Counted from the first letter of the stretch, positions 16,984 to 26,981 are shown. The stretch: 64,000 bases of DNA from Alphaproteobacteria bacterium (GCA_030425805.1 JAUHZC010000001.1:62001-126000), one strand, 5' to 3'. Made by a program: numbers and translations. Notes: a model not told the origin generated them from the sequence alone.

Positions 16984-18279
16984 TCATCCCACCTTCTTCC
17001 GAAGTTTTTCCCAGTACATAAGACGTTTTTGGATATCACGCTCAAATCCTCGTTCGGGAGGATTATAAAAGCGAGGAGGGGACTGTGACAAATTTTCTGG
17101 CCAGTATGAATCCCCTGAAAAGCCTTCAGGTGTATCATGATCATAGTGATATCCTTCCCCAAAACCCTCTTCTTTCATCCACTTCGTAGGGGCATTAAGA
17201 ATATGCTTAGGTGGCGCCTGGTTGGAGGTATCCTTTGCAAAAGCCAGAGCCTGTTTGAAGGCCTTGTAAACTCCATTGGATTTTGGAGCTGTTGCCAAGT
17301 AAACGACTGCCTGTGCAATATTGAGTTCTCCTTCAGGAGAGCCCAGAATTTCATAGGCTTTTAGTGCGCTCTCAGCTTGAACTAAAGCTTGAGGATCTGC
17401 TAGCCCCACATCTTCACTAGCAAAGCGAATGAGACGGCGAGCAATGTAGCGAGGATCTTCTCCACCATCCAGCATACGGGCAAACCAATAGAGGGCCGCA
17501 TCCGGATCTGATCCTCGGAGTGATTTATGAAGGGCTGAAATGAGGTTATAGTGCTGGTCTTGACCCTTGTCATAAAGAGGCGCCCGGCGCTGAATCCAAC
17601 TTTGGAGAGCCTCAGGGTCCAGCACTTCTTGAGAGGTGACTTGGCTCAGCGTTTCCACCATATTAATCAGGGCACGTCCATCACCCTGAGCCAGCTGCGC
17701 AAGGCGTTCCCGGGCCTCTTCTGTAAGGGGAAGGGGCGTTTCTAATTTTGCTTCCGCCTTTTGTAACAGCATCAAGAGATGCATTGGCTCAAGGGAATGA
17801 AGCGTGAGAACTTGGGAGCGGGAAAGCAGCGCATCATTCAAAGAAAAGGAAGGGTTCTCTGTTGTCGCGCCAATCAGCGTAATGGTTCCTGCCTCCATCA
17901 CAGGAAGGAAGCTGTCCTGCTGGGCTTTGTTGAAGCGATGGATTTCGTCCACAAAGAGGACTGTGGTCATGCCCATCTGGCGGTCAGAGCGGGCTTGATC
18001 AAAAATCTTTCGCAAGTCTCCAACAGTCGTGTGCAAAGCACTGGCTGTGATAAAGCGAGATTGAGGCTGCACATCAGCCAAGAGTCGGGCCAATGTTGTT
18101 TTTCCGCATCCTGGCGGGCCCCAGAAAATCAAGTTGGGAATTCTTTGGTTTTGCACGAAAACCTGTAAAGGCTTTCCAGGATTCAGTAAATGCTCCTGCC
18201 CAATGACTTCCTCCAGGGAAGTGGGTCGAAGGGCTTCTGCCAGAGGCGGGGCAGGGGCTTTATCAAATAAGGAATTCAT
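16984..18279 (-). CDS. rarA: Replication-associated recombination protein RarA
   Basis: A 431-residue AAA+ ATPase of the RarA/MgsA/WRNIP1 family that acts at stalled replication forks with SSB and RecA. It shows [15 protein letters not shown] near the N-terminus, Walker [10 protein letters not shown], Walker [17 protein letters not shown], sensor GATTENPSF, and the C-terminal tetramerisation part with [18 protein letters not shown] and [15 protein letters not shown]. Length is typical. It stands alone, convergent with marR. Confidence 0.97.
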   Translation of the reverse strand: MNSLFDKAPAPPLAEALRPTSLEEVIGQEHLLNPGKPLQVFVQNQRIPNLIFWGPPGCGKTTLARLLADVQPQSRFITASALHTTVGDLRKIFDQARSDRQMGMTTVLFVDEIHRFNKAQQDSFLPVMEAGTITLIGATTENPSFSLNDALLSRSQVLTLHSLEPMHLLMLLQKAEAKLETPLPLTEEARERLAQLAQGDGRALINMVETLSQVTSQEVLDPEALQSWIQRRAPLYDKGQDQHYNLISALHKSLRGSDPDAALYWFARMLDGGEDPRYIARRLIRFASEDVGLADPQALVQAESALKAYEILGSPEGELNIAQAVVYLATAPKSNGVYKAFKQALAFAKDTSNQAPPKHILNAPTKWMKEEGFGEGYHYDHDTPEGFSGDSYWPENLSQSPPRFYNPPERGFERDIQKRLMYWEKLRKKVG

Positions 18280-18347
18280 GCCCAGATTATACCCGATTTA
18301 CACCAGGAGGGGGAAGGGAGATTATTCTTTAGCTATTCTACAGAGTC

Positions 18348-18956
18348 CTAGAAGCGGTATGCAAAGCGGAGTTTTCCGACTGTTGTTTGTGTTTTTTCAT
18401 TATCCAAGTCATCACCACCTGTAGTAATTTTGTAGTTAACTCTGCGAAAAATTGTATGATCTACAACGACACCAAGAGAAAAATGCTCTGCAAGTTGTGC
18501 AGAAGCACCAAGTCCGATGAGAATCCCTCCTGTTCGTTTTTTTCGTTTCACAACAGAGCCTTTGTACTCAAACTGTCCATGGCTATAGCCAAAACGCAGA
18601 TCTAAATTGGCATCACCAACTTTTGTGCCAACTAAAAAGATACCTTGAAGGGTATGCTTTTGCTTTAAGAAATGAGCAGCCTCAACTTTTGACTTCAACC
18701 CCGAAAGATCGAAAGCAAGCTCTAAGCCTAGAATAAGGGGATGATTTCCTTCAGTGACTGGTCTTCGGTAATTAGCAAAAATTCCTCCCGCAGGGCCTTT
18801 ATATCCCTGGTCATAAACTGCATCACCAGGCCTATACTGAAGACGTGTCGAACCTGTTCCATACCCAAAGGCAATACCAAGGTTGAATTCACTGGCTTGC
18901 ACTGTTGTTGTTGCAAGTGTGAGTGCGAATGTAGAAGCCAAAACGATTCTATTCAT
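18348..18956 (-). CDS. Outer-membrane beta-barrel protein
   Basis: A signal peptide (LASTFALTLATTTVQA) is followed by about 180 residues of alternating strands rich in Gly and aromatics (FNLGIAFGYGTG, LDLRFGYSHGQFEYKG, FSLGVVVDHTIFRRV). The protein ends AYRF, the terminal-Phe signal used by BamA substrates. This fits an eight-stranded OmpA/OmpW-like porin or surface antigen. I start at ATG 18956, eight bases after AGGGA, instead of the upstream TTG. The lineage of the barrel is unknown. Confidence 0.8.
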   Translation of the reverse strand: MNRIVLASTFALTLATTTVQASEFNLGIAFGYGTGSTRLQYRPGDAVYDQGYKGPAGGIFANYRRPVTEGNHPLILGLELAFDLSGLKSKVEAAHFLKQKHTLQGIFLVGTKVGDANLDLRFGYSHGQFEYKGSVVKRKKRTGGILIGLGASAQLAEHFSLGVVVDHTIFRRVNYKITTGGDDLDNEKTQTTVGKLRFAYRF

Positions 18957-19137
18957 CAAAAGATCCCTGTAAAATTACTTAAAGATCGTAACATGCAGGG
19001 ATTGTTATTCAAGAGAAAACACAACTTTTATGAAAAATAAAAAACAAGGAAGAAAATTAGGAAATCCGACACTTAAGGGAAGGGAATTAACACAAAATTA
19101 ACCTCATATTTATAAGCTGAAAAAAAATATTTTGGTT

Positions 19138-22100
19138 ATGAAGTCTTTTGCTCTTTTCGTTTTTTTAGTCTCTTCAATTTTTACATGTGAAGCGCGTTTT
19201 GAAAGCAGGGATTACCTAGTTTTCCTCAAACAAAAAGGCATTATCGCAGATGAATTAGCGGCTCAGGCTTCATCATCTTCCTCTTCCTCGTCTCAAGCCG
19301 TGTCTGTAGAACAAGAAGAAACAGCAGCCGCCGCTGCAGCTCTCCCAGAACTTGAGGCTAGATCTGGAGCAGGGGGAGTGGCATTCACTTCTTCTTCATC
19401 ATCTTCATTAGCACCGCAACCTCATGCACTTTCAGCTGCCCGAGCTGTAACACTTTTGTCAAAGGGGGTTCTCTCCAACCACAGAATGTTGGGACCTTAT
19501 GAAAAGACAAAAAAAGAAAAGGAAAGAGACTTTACGGCTGATAGAGGTGTTGATGCTTATAGTCGCTTGTTAAAAGTCCTCTTTCCTTCAGCCAACGGGA
19601 CGTTTAATCCAGGCCAAACCTCTCCTGCAAATTTTTCATATTTCATTGTAAAACTAAAAGATAGCGGCCACTTTGAAGACAAGGTTGTGCCTATTGTTAT
19701 CTTTTTTCTCAAGCACGCCCTCAAAGTTGAGTTGAGGGGGGGAATAGACAAAGAGATTCCAAAAAGCCTAATGAGTCCACAAGATACTGTTTGGGCTAAT
19801 ATTCTCTCTTCAGTTGCTGACAAGGGAAAGAGGGAAGTTAAAAAATCAAGGAACCGGGCAATAAACCATATTCTCAAAGGCATCACAGAGGCAGTAAAGG
19901 AAGAGCTCGAAGGGAAATCTTTTCAACCTAGAGGGCAAACTTTTGATACTGTTTTGGCCTATTTCTTGGAATTTTTGAATGAACCTGAAGAATACAACCA
20001 GTTTTATGAGCAAGCCCTAAGAGATGGGGAGTTTGTCCAATTACTTATTGACTCTGGGCGCACTGAAGCTCTGGTTGAAGACCAAGCCTGGGGTCTTTAT
20101 GTGAGTCAAGTTGATCGGAGTAACATTCCCCTTACACCTGGGCAAGATCCTGTTTCAAACGGTTATTCAGAAGCATATAAATTTGATCCAAGCTCAAATG
20201 CTCAAGAATTGCTGGAGGATCATTTTTTTCCCGATTGTGTTGAAACAGCGCTACGTCAATTTATTGGTCTTTTGCTATGGGACTACGAAAAGGGAGGGTT
20301 TTCTCAAGAACTCATAAATAAGTTACCTCCAAACTTAGCAAAATTCATAAGTGAGTGGGATGTTGGTGCCTTTAATAATGGAAGTACTGACTTTAGGACA
20401 CAATGGAATAGGTTCATTGGGAATCTTAATTTAAAAAGCCAGGCAAAGCAGCTGACTGCATCGCCTTCCTCTTCTTCCAGTTCATCCTCAAGTCAAGAAA
20501 GCCAAAGCCAGGCAGACACTTCTGCCGCTGGTACTGCAGCTGCACCCGCAACAGAAAACTTCAGGGAGGTAATACACCCTCCTGTGAAGTATCGTCATAA
20601 AAAGCGAACAACAGAGTATGAAGTTGCATCTGGGCACCTAAATTTTTTGAATGTCCTCTCAAGATTGACTGGGATCCCCCTAGATAAATCTCTTACTGAT
20701 ATCAAAACAGAAGATGACATTGTAAATGCGTACAGAGATTTTGCTATAAAGCTTAACCCTAGTTTTAGCTCTGTCTCAGTGAGTGGGGAAGGGCTCATAA
20801 AACAATTTTCGGAGTTCTATGAAAAGACTGTTTTTGAGGTCCCGATGAGTGATGGTAGCACATTTTCTTTTAAGCTCCACTCAGGGGGAAAGCATACCCA
20901 ACTTACCAAAATTAATTTGAGAGATAACGCCTCAATTAAGGCTGAAGAGATTTATTCACAGGTTTCTAAACAGGTATCGATGAATAATAAATTAGAAGAT
21001 GATTCTATTATTAAGGCCCTGGTGCCTTATCTGAATCTTTATCGCAAGTTTGAAAAGCATAAGAGCTTTTATTTTGAATTTTTTGCGGAAGTTTCCGAGG
21101 GCGCACCTCATGTCAATGAAATTGTAAGAAGGCATTCAATAGGGATTCTTAATAATTTCTTAGAAGGAAAAGAAATTGATCGCCGAATTTTATATACACT
21201 TAATAACTTGTTAGAAACTCCAGCTCTTTTAGAAACAACATCAGATATTTTTAACGGCTTTTTGGGTAAGCTTGCCAGTCTTTCAGATGAAGATTTCAAT
21301 ATGCTTGTAAGTTATGGCCAAAAAATAGATCTTTTTCCAAAAATCCATGTACGTTTTTCCAGTTCCAGGGAGCTCAATGAAAGAATGGTTCAAAGCCTCA
21401 AGCTCATGCAAGGAACCGCTTTAAGATCATTAGAGATTGATGCAAACACTAAAGCTAGAAAGGGTAGGGTGCCTCATGTAGCGCTTAACCTTTCAGTGAA
21501 CTTAGGAAGTTTTCCCAGCCTTGAAAAAGTATCCATTAATATGGGAAATGCAGATGTTTCATTTTCTAAAGCAACAGTAGCGTCATCATCTGACTCTTCA
21601 TCAAGCTCCTCTTCAAGTTCTCATAGTCAAGGCGGAGCAACGGCTTCTACAGCAGCTGCAGTGTCAGTCTCTTCGGGTGCAGGAGGGAAGTCAATAATAG
21701 CTGAAGAAAGACTTTCTCCTGCAGAAAACGCCTCGCTACCCCTGATACAACACATTTCCATTGGTGAAAAGCCGTATGATGGCTCTCTTAAAGAGTTCAT
21801 TGTGAATTTTGGTAAGCATCAAGCTAGTCTTGATTTAGATAATGCTCCATCCTCAGATAGGCTTAGTCTTATCTCAGAAGTGAACTATGGGGAAAAAGTT
21901 CCGGTTAGTAAAGTTAAGTTTTCACCATCAAATGAAAAAAGCTTTAAGGATCTATCTATATCAATGCCAAAAACCACAGGGTTTGAGGGGAAGTATTTTT
22001 ATGAACGGACAGATAAAACTGGAAAATTAAAGCATACTAGTTTAGATAAAGGGCTTCCGCAGGCATCAAATAAAGGACAAAGGTTCCGGGATTTTCGTAC

Positions 22101-23277
22101 ATATATGGGGCGCCAGAGAAAAGGCATCTATATGGGTAATGGAGTATATTCAGATCCGTCTTCCTTGGGAGGGAATATTGTTGTTGAGGGGCTTTATCAT
22201 CTCAGATCTTTGGAAAAAATTAGCATTAAGGGTGTGTCTACAGACACCTTAGATCTCACAACAGCAGCCATAAGCGATGTGGGTCTTTATGATGTTACAA
22301 TTGGTGAGTTAAAAGTGCCTAAAAGCTGCAAAAGACTTGATGTTTTCGCTGCAATGTTTGGAGAGATTTTAAACCTGCACGAAGCCACGGGACTTGAGTA
22401 TCTTCGCCTTGATAGAGCTAAGTTTTTAGAATTATCTTTGCCTGCTGGCCTACCTCTTAAAAAATTAGATCTAAAAATTGGAAGCCATGTAAAAGGAAAT
22501 CCTTTGTTGCCTGATTTGAATATATCAACCTTTAAGGATTTAGAGGATCTTTTATACTCAAGTTTCAATCGAGAAGAAGGATTTATTCATGATAATATTG
22601 CGCTCAGATTTTCTTCAGATCAAGATAAGCTAAAAATTGTGCGTCTATATACTCCCCCGGGATCAGCACAAGGAATACTAACCCTTCCAAACCTTGAAAA
22701 ACTCGAACTAGGCTTTTCTGGAAGCGAATTTAGTATTGTTAAAGGAATTGAGGGAATGAGCTTAGATAAAAGCAATCCAGGGTCTCTAACTTTTCCGACA
22801 TCACTTATCAATGTATCAATAGGACCTTTTCCCATTAAGGAGATCCGTAATCTCAGGGAGCTTGTAAAACTTGAAGAGCTTTATGTTTCTACAAGTGTTT
22901 TTGAAAAGGCTGAATTTACTCCTGATTTAGAAAACTTAAGACAAATTAATTTTGTAGGTACGCAAAATTTGAAAGTATTTACAGGTATGCACAATTTGCC
23001 ACGTCTTGAAAAGCTATCGGTTGGTAGGTCTTTAGGGCCTGTAGTGGGAATTGATATTGATGAAAAGGGAGAACGAGCACCCATTTTTCTTCACCCCAGG
23101 GCAGAATCCCAATACATTGGAACGCATTATTTGCTCAGTAAAGGTTCGATTGGAAATTTAGCTGAATTAGGAGAGGAGACACAGGAAATAGATCTCAGTC
23201 TACATTATCGTGATATTATTGAAACGATTGAGCAGGGACTTGCCACTATTCATATTAGAGGAAGAAGAACCCAATAG
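19138..23277 (+). CDS. Giant exported protein with Ser runs, J-like segment and LRRs (1379 aa)
   Basis: A signal peptide ends near residue 20. Four serine-rich tracts, partly followed by Ala or Gln runs, occur near residues 45-60, 85-95, 440-455 and 815-835; they use mixed TCA/TCT/TCC/AGC codons. Residues about 502-565 (nt 20641-20840) resemble a J-domain in order: LNVLSRLTG, then DDIVNAYRDFAIKLNP, then LIKQFSEFYE. The His-Pro-Asp that activates Hsp70 reads Leu-Asn-Pro. The last 350 residues hold irregular LRR-like repeats (LRSLEKISIKGV, LEYLRLDRAKFLELSLP, LPNLEKLELGFSG, LVKLEELYVSTS). I start at ATG 19138; no clear Shine-Dalgarno is visible. Architecture suggests a secreted host-binding factor; that is inference. 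Confidence 0.8.
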   Translation: MKSFALFVFLVSSIFTCEARFESRDYLVFLKQKGIIADELAAQASSSSSSSSQAVSVEQEETAAAAAALPELEARSGAGGVAFTSSSSSSLAPQPHALSAARAVTLLSKGVLSNHRMLGPYEKTKKEKERDFTADRGVDAYSRLLKVLFPSANGTFNPGQTSPANFSYFIVKLKDSGHFEDKVVPIVIFFLKHALKVELRGGIDKEIPKSLMSPQDTVWANILSSVADKGKREVKKSRNRAINHILKGITEAVKEELEGKSFQPRGQTFDTVLAYFLEFLNEPEEYNQFYEQALRDGEFVQLLIDSGRTEALVEDQAWGLYVSQVDRSNIPLTPGQDPVSNGYSEAYKFDPSSNAQELLEDHFFPDCVETALRQFIGLLLWDYEKGGFSQELINKLPPNLAKFISEWDVGAFNNGSTDFRTQWNRFIGNLNLKSQAKQLTASPSSSSSSSSSQESQSQADTSAAGTAAAPATENFREVIHPPVKYRHKKRTTEYEVASGHLNFLNVLSRLTGIPLDKSLTDIKTEDDIVNAYRDFAIKLNPSFSSVSVSGEGLIKQFSEFYEKTVFEVPMSDGSTFSFKLHSGGKHTQLTKINLRDNASIKAEEIYSQVSKQVSMNNKLEDDSIIKALVPYLNLYRKFEKHKSFYFEFFAEVSEGAPHVNEIVRRHSIGILNNFLEGKEIDRRILYTLNNLLETPALLETTSDIFNGFLGKLASLSDEDFNMLVSYGQKIDLFPKIHVRFSSSRELNERMVQSLKLMQGTALRSLEIDANTKARKGRVPHVALNLSVNLGSFPSLEKVSINMGNADVSFSKATVASSSDSSSSSSSSSHSQGGATASTAAAVSVSSGAGGKSIIAEERLSPAENASLPLIQHISIGEKPYDGSLKEFIVNFGKHQASLDLDNAPSSDRLSLISEVNYGEKVPVSKVKFSPSNEKSFKDLSISMPKTTGFEGKYFYERTDKTGKLKHTSLDKGLPQASNKGQRFRDFRTYMGRQRKGIYMGNGVYSDPSSLGGNIVVEGLYHLRSLEKISIKGVSTDTLDLTTAAISDVGLYDVTIGELKVPKSCKRLDVFAAMFGEILNLHEATGLEYLRLDRAKFLELSLPAGLPLKKLDLKIGSHVKGNPLLPDLNISTFKDLEDLLYSSFNREEGFIHDNIALRFSSDQDKLKIVRLYTPPGSAQGILTLPNLEKLELGFSGSEFSIVKGIEGMSLDKSNPGSLTFPTSLINVSIGPFPIKEIRNLRELVKLEELYVSTSVFEKAEFTPDLENLRQINFVGTQNLKVFTGMHNLPRLEKLSVGRSLGPVVGIDIDEKGERAPIFLHPRAESQYIGTHYLLSKGSIGNLAELGEETQEIDLSLHYRDIIETIEQGLATIHIRGRRTQ

Positions 23278-23278
23278 G

Positions 23279-23857
23279 TCAGGGCACATTGGGGAATCCT
23301 GACTGTGCACGCCAATGTTTTTCTAGCCTGTAGAGCCTGTTTTTCTTATAGCTTTCTTCTGGATAGCAATGAAAGAAAACGTAAATCTCTCCTGTACTTG
23401 GATCAATGTAATAAGAAACTTCATACTGGTGGCCGTCTACCTGTTCGTCTTCTTGGATACAAAGGTTGACTTGGCTCCCAGTATTTGGGCCATTTTGACT
23501 CATATGCTCTTCAACAAGCAAAAGGCACATCCATCCTCGATGGAGATAATACCCTGATAAAGCTTCTTCTGCTGTGCGATGCTCGTGCATCACAAGGGGA
23601 GGACCAGATTTTCGGGTCCCACGGTTATGTTGCTTACAGTACCCCGCGAGGAGATAGTCATGCTTGGACTGACCAATGGCCTCGAGATCGACAACATAAT
23701 GTCTTCCATTATAGACAACTTTGAAAAGGGGAGCATAAAGTTCATTTCCCGCAATTGCGGGAGGAAGCACGTGAAGACTTTGAACATCGAGGACAGCCCC
23801 TCGGGCACTTGAAAAAAATAGACCAAGGGTAAGCGTTACTAAAAAAGACTGGATCAT
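23279..23857 (-). CDS. Exported hypothetical protein (192 aa)
   Basis: I do not recognise a family. The signal peptide is MIQSFLVTLTLGLFFSSARG, cut before AVLDVQ. The mature part is hydrophilic with several His and Tyr residues (KVVYNGRHYVVDLEAIG, EVSYYIDPSTGEIYVFFHCYPEESYKK) and four Cys, which could form disulphides in the periplasm or outside. Its stop lies one base beyond the stop of the convergent 1379-residue gene, an extremely tight junction. Confidence 0.7.
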   Translation of the reverse strand: MIQSFLVTLTLGLFFSSARGAVLDVQSLHVLPPAIAGNELYAPLFKVVYNGRHYVVDLEAIGQSKHDYLLAGYCKQHNRGTRKSGPPLVMHEHRTAEEALSGYYLHRGWMCLLLVEEHMSQNGPNTGSQVNLCIQEDEQVDGHQYEVSYYIDPSTGEIYVFFHCYPEESYKKNRLYRLEKHWRAQSGFPNVP

Positions 23858-23949
23858 AAAACCTTATTTCTGAGGGATATACTTATGAAGTAGGGGAGAA
23901 GCAGCTCGGCTTCAAGGGTGATTTCTACTTTTAGCCATTTTTAGGCTCT

Positions 23950-24696
23950 CTACTGCCGGCGAAACCAGGGAAGCCTTGAGGGGCGAACTGAACGATTGGA
24001 CGTCAGAGCGGTCTCTCCTGCAGTAAAAATAGGACGGCGGACAAGATTTCTGCGGAAGGGCGGGAATTTTGGTAAGGGCCTTCCTTGGGCAAAGAGACTT
24101 TGATGGACAGGGGTATCGTGACGGCGAGTATAATGAATGCGCCGGCGGACAGGAAGGCGTGTGCTAGGAACAACAGGACGCTGGACCCAGTTCCCACCCC
24201 GGGCAAGGCGGATGCTTTCGGGAACAAGGACCTCCACGCGTACCCGTCCTAATCCTTTGTTATAAAAGCCCAGAACCTTTGCGGCCCTTGATGATACATC
24301 GATAATCCGCTTGTGGGTATCCACAAAGGGTCCTCGATCGTTGACCTTGAGCTTCACAGATCGGCCATTCTCAACATTTGTAACTTTCACAAGGCAGGGA
24401 ATCGGAAGAGTTCTATGGGCTGCTGTCATTCCATTTTTGTCAAAGACCTCTCCTGTGGCCGTAAGGCGACCGTGAAAAACATCACCGTGGCCATAATGGG
24501 AAGCCAGGCCATAACCTACATACTCGTAGTATTTTTGGGGACGGTAGCGTACGCCCTTAATAACGTACGACGAAGTTTGCACCTTTTTAAAGTGGTAAGC
24601 TGATGTCTGCCTTCCTCCTGAACATCCAGATAGCACGAGAAGAAGGCAAATAAAGCCAAGGGAGAGAAGGGGAGTTGTGCTTTTTTTTCGATTCAT
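23950..24696 (-). CDS. rlpA: RlpA-family septal lipoprotein
   Basis: A lipoprotein with lipobox LSGC (acylated Cys about 25) and a double-psi beta-barrel: GLASHYGHGDVFHGRLTATGEVFDKNGMTAAHRTLP (read in parts), VKVTNVENGRSV, VNDRGPFV, IIDVSSRAAKVLGF. RlpA proteins act at the septum on denuded glycan strands; some are lytic transglycosylases. The barrel carries the conserved Asp of NDRGPF. The C-terminal 70 residues are Arg/Pro-rich, and the SPOR domain found in many RlpA proteins is absent. Confidence 0.92.
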   Translation of the reverse strand: MNRKKSTTPLLSLGFICLLLVLSGCSGGRQTSAYHFKKVQTSSYVIKGVRYRPQKYYEYVGYGLASHYGHGDVFHGRLTATGEVFDKNGMTAAHRTLPIPCLVKVTNVENGRSVKLKVNDRGPFVDTHKRIIDVSSRAAKVLGFYNKGLGRVRVEVLVPESIRLARGGNWVQRPVVPSTRLPVRRRIHYTRRHDTPVHQSLFAQGRPLPKFPPFRRNLVRRPIFTAGETALTSNRSVRPSRLPWFRRQ

Positions 24697-24805
24697 GTTT
24701 CTTACAATATGAATTCTGAGAAAATTCTGCTAGCCTAAAAATAAGATAAATTACAATTAGAGTTGTCAGATATGGGATTTCTTGGTAACACTCTAGGGAC
24801 GTGCA

Positions 24806-24895
24806 GGATGGGTGGCCGAGTGGTTGAAGGCACTGGTCTTGAAAACCAGCAGGGTCGCAAGGCTCTCGGGGGTTCGAATCCCTCCCCATCCGCCA
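24806..24895 (+). tRNA. tRNA-Ser (anticodon UGA)
   Basis: Acceptor stem GGATGGG/CCCATCC, D-arm GGCCGAGTGG, anticodon stem CTGGT/ACCAG with loop CTTGAAA (anticodon TGA at 24840-24842), a long class II variable arm, T-loop GTTCGAATC and an encoded CCA. It reads serine UCA/UCG-type codons. Confidence 0.97.
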
Positions 24896-24924
24896 GTATT
24901 TTGGCTGTTTTTCTTTTTATATTT

Positions 24925-25656
24925 ATGAGCTTTTCCCTCTCTGCTGTGCAAATGCGGACCAGTGCTCGTGCCTATGAGACTCTTAAGGAGGTGGAGGAAG
25001 AGGTTTCAAAAGCTTTTCTTGCTGCGGGCTCCAACACTCAAAGTGACTTAATTCTTGTGATATATAAGCAGGCTAAGTCTGGTTGGAGTTGGACGAACTT
25101 TTATCGTGGGGAAGCTCAACTCTGGGGGCAAAAAGAAGACGGAAAATACAACCTTGTAAAGAAATTTTCTATCATCCACTATCCAGGGGAAGTCGGTCCA
25201 CCGACTGTGGATAAGCCAGAAAATCTTATCGAAGGTGTGTATGCGATTGGGGCTCAGAGTTTGAACCCCTTAAGCAAAAATTTCCTTAGTATTCGAATCC
25301 AAGCTCCAAACCTGGCAGATAAACATGCCCATCGCCCAGCTTTTCCTTCAGAAATTCATGGGGGATGGTTTGGGCAAAATGGTTTTGCTCTTGGGAAGGA
25401 GGGGATAAAGTTCCTCTACAGTAGCCTTTATCAGCATTTCCAAGAAAGTCGAAACCCTGTCCAAGTTATGATTTTTCCTTTCCCGTTTCAGGAAGAATTC
25501 CTCTATAGCTACCGCCGAAGTCCGCACCTTGGATTTTGGGATCAGCTTATGCCAATGGAGTCCTTTTTCCGCGAAACACAGAAGCGTCCCCGTTTTGTCA
25601 CAAAAGCCGGGAAATACTATTGGCTTTCAGAAATCAGCCGAGAAGCCTTAGGGTGA
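24925..25656 (+). CDS. YafK-like L,D-transpeptidase relative lacking the catalytic Cys
   Basis: The plan matches YafK-type L,D-transpeptidases, which act on peptidoglycan cross-links: LILVIYKQAKSGWSW, an early strand block, FSIIHYPGEVGPP, LIEGVYAIGAQSLNPLSKNFLSIRIQ and, after the active site, VQVMIFPFPF. In active enzymes the motif is HG-x4-S-x-G-C-x-A-M. Here it is HGGWFGQNGFAL from His145, with no Cys. The protein is therefore probably inactive as a transpeptidase or has changed use. Start is uncertain: ATG 24925, TTG 24901 (longer hydrophobic N-terminus) or ATG 24952. It lies 30 bases after tRNA-Ser and may share its transcript. Confidence 0.65.
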   Translation: MSFSLSAVQMRTSARAYETLKEVEEEVSKAFLAAGSNTQSDLILVIYKQAKSGWSWTNFYRGEAQLWGQKEDGKYNLVKKFSIIHYPGEVGPPTVDKPENLIEGVYAIGAQSLNPLSKNFLSIRIQAPNLADKHAHRPAFPSEIHGGWFGQNGFALGKEGIKFLYSSLYQHFQESRNPVQVMIFPFPFQEEFLYSYRRSPHLGFWDQLMPMESFFRETQKRPRFVTKAGKYYWLSEISREALG

Positions 25657-25725
25657 TGTCAGCCCACTTTCATTGACAATATTATCTTAAAATAATAATA
25701 ATATTGAAAAATATAGAGAATTTTT

Positions 25726-26217
25726 GTGAAAAAGTGGACTTCGATTATTTTTACCTTATTTGTGATTCCTTTTAATCTTATCGCTGCAGATCCTGGCGAT
25801 GAGGAGGGAAGAGAGGCTTGTAACTATTGCACTGAACTCGCTAAAGCATGGGAAAGGCAGATACAACCAAGAGATTTAGAGCGTTGTGGAGATTGCCACC
25901 CTTGTGTTTTTGTGCTTGGGCCGTTTGAACTCCTGCTGGGGGCAGTCATTATTTTTGCAACAGCAGCTAATTCAGAATCTCACCATACACCTTTTCTGAT
26001 CGCTACAGGCTTTTCTAGCCTGTACGCAGGTGGAACAAATCTTATTGCACTGTGCTTGGTATCAAGGCGGCGCGCAGGAGAACAAAATGAGTTTTCTATG
26101 TTTTTCAAAGCATCAATGATAGGACAGACAATTTTGATGCTTGTCTCAATAGCAGGTATTGCTAATGCCTTATTTGAAGCCCCGTTACAGGAGCCTGAAG
26201 AGGGGCTTTCAACTTAA
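25726..26217 (+). CDS. Small exported Cys-containing membrane protein (163 aa)
   Basis: It starts at a GTG and has a signal peptide (SIIFTLFVIPFNLIAA). A short mature head carries two CxxC-like pairs (CNYC and CGDCHPC), followed by about three membrane segments (FELLLGAVIIFATAA, FLIATGFSSLYAGGTNLIALCL, MIGQTILMLVSIAGIANALF). A TTGACA is at 25673-25678 with TAATAA 17 bp further on. The Cys pairs could bind metal or form disulphides. Similar in plan to the protein at 43297. Function unknown. Confidence 0.65.
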   Translation: MKKWTSIIFTLFVIPFNLIAADPGDEEGREACNYCTELAKAWERQIQPRDLERCGDCHPCVFVLGPFELLLGAVIIFATAANSESHHTPFLIATGFSSLYAGGTNLIALCLVSRRRAGEQNEFSMFFKASMIGQTILMLVSIAGIANALFEAPLQEPEEGLST

Positions 26218-26387
26218 ATAAAGAACATTCCTTCACAATCACTTTTAATCACATAATATATATTATGGAAAGTAATGTATGAGGGTATCCCTTAGGGGTA
26301 TGTTATGGGATCTGACAGCACTGGACCCAAATGCCTATTCTATCTATTATAAGAGGCATTGAATAAATAAGGTGTCTTTCTCTCATT

Positions 26388-26924
26388 ATGAAAGTCAAAA
26401 CACTCACAACTCCTCGTCTGATCTTGAAAGAGTTTGTTGCTGATCATATTGCTGATTACCAAGAAGGCTTTGCTGATTATGAAGTCATTCGGCACATGAA
26501 TGGCCATGTGCCTTGGCCTTACCCTGAAGATGGTGTTCTCACCTTTTTTAAAAATGAGGTCCAGCCCCACCAAGGCAAAACCCTCTGGCAATGGGGAATT
26601 TTTTTAAAAGAAAATCCAGAAAAGCTCATTGGAAGCATTTCTATACGAGTCAGCGATGTTGATAACCGAGGATTTTGGCTTGCAAAGCCCTATTGGGGCC
26701 ATGGGTACATGACCGAGGCTGCCGAAGCCGTCACAGATTTTGCATTTGATGCGCTTGGGTTTGAGATCCTGAGATTTACAAATGCCAAAGGGAATATTCG
26801 CTCAAGGCGCATTAAAGAAAAAGCAGGAGCTAAATTAGTCAAGGTTATTCCTATGAAAGCTGTTGATCCCGGATATACCGAGTCTGAGCGCTGGGAGCTG
26901 AAAAAGGAAGATTGGCGGGAGTAA
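26388..26924 (+). CDS. GNAT acetyltransferase, RimJ/RimL type
   Basis: A 178-residue N-acetyltransferase of the RimJ/RimL group: TPRLILKEFVADHIADYQ at the start, a middle strand WQWGIFLKENPEKLIGSI, the acetyl-CoA loop FWLAKPYWGHGYMTEAAEAV, and the closing motif LRFTNAKGNIRSRRIKEKAGA. Substrate unknown; relatives acetylate ribosomal protein N-termini or small amines. An 89-bp piece of this gene (26577-26665) is copied at 31834-31922 inside a chimeric pseudogene. Confidence 0.9.
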   Translation: MKVKTLTTPRLILKEFVADHIADYQEGFADYEVIRHMNGHVPWPYPEDGVLTFFKNEVQPHQGKTLWQWGIFLKENPEKLIGSISIRVSDVDNRGFWLAKPYWGHGYMTEAAEAVTDFAFDALGFEILRFTNAKGNIRSRRIKEKAGAKLVKVIPMKAVDPGYTESERWELKKEDWRE

Positions 26925-26981
26925 CTTAAAAACTATTTTTAAAATTGACAAAATTATTATAATATAAATTGGATTTATTAT

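Noticed and set aside
24763-24924. N-terminal extension of the transpeptidase-like frame across tRNA-Ser
   Set aside because: The frame happens to be open through the tRNA gene; a coding start inside or before the tRNA is not credible.
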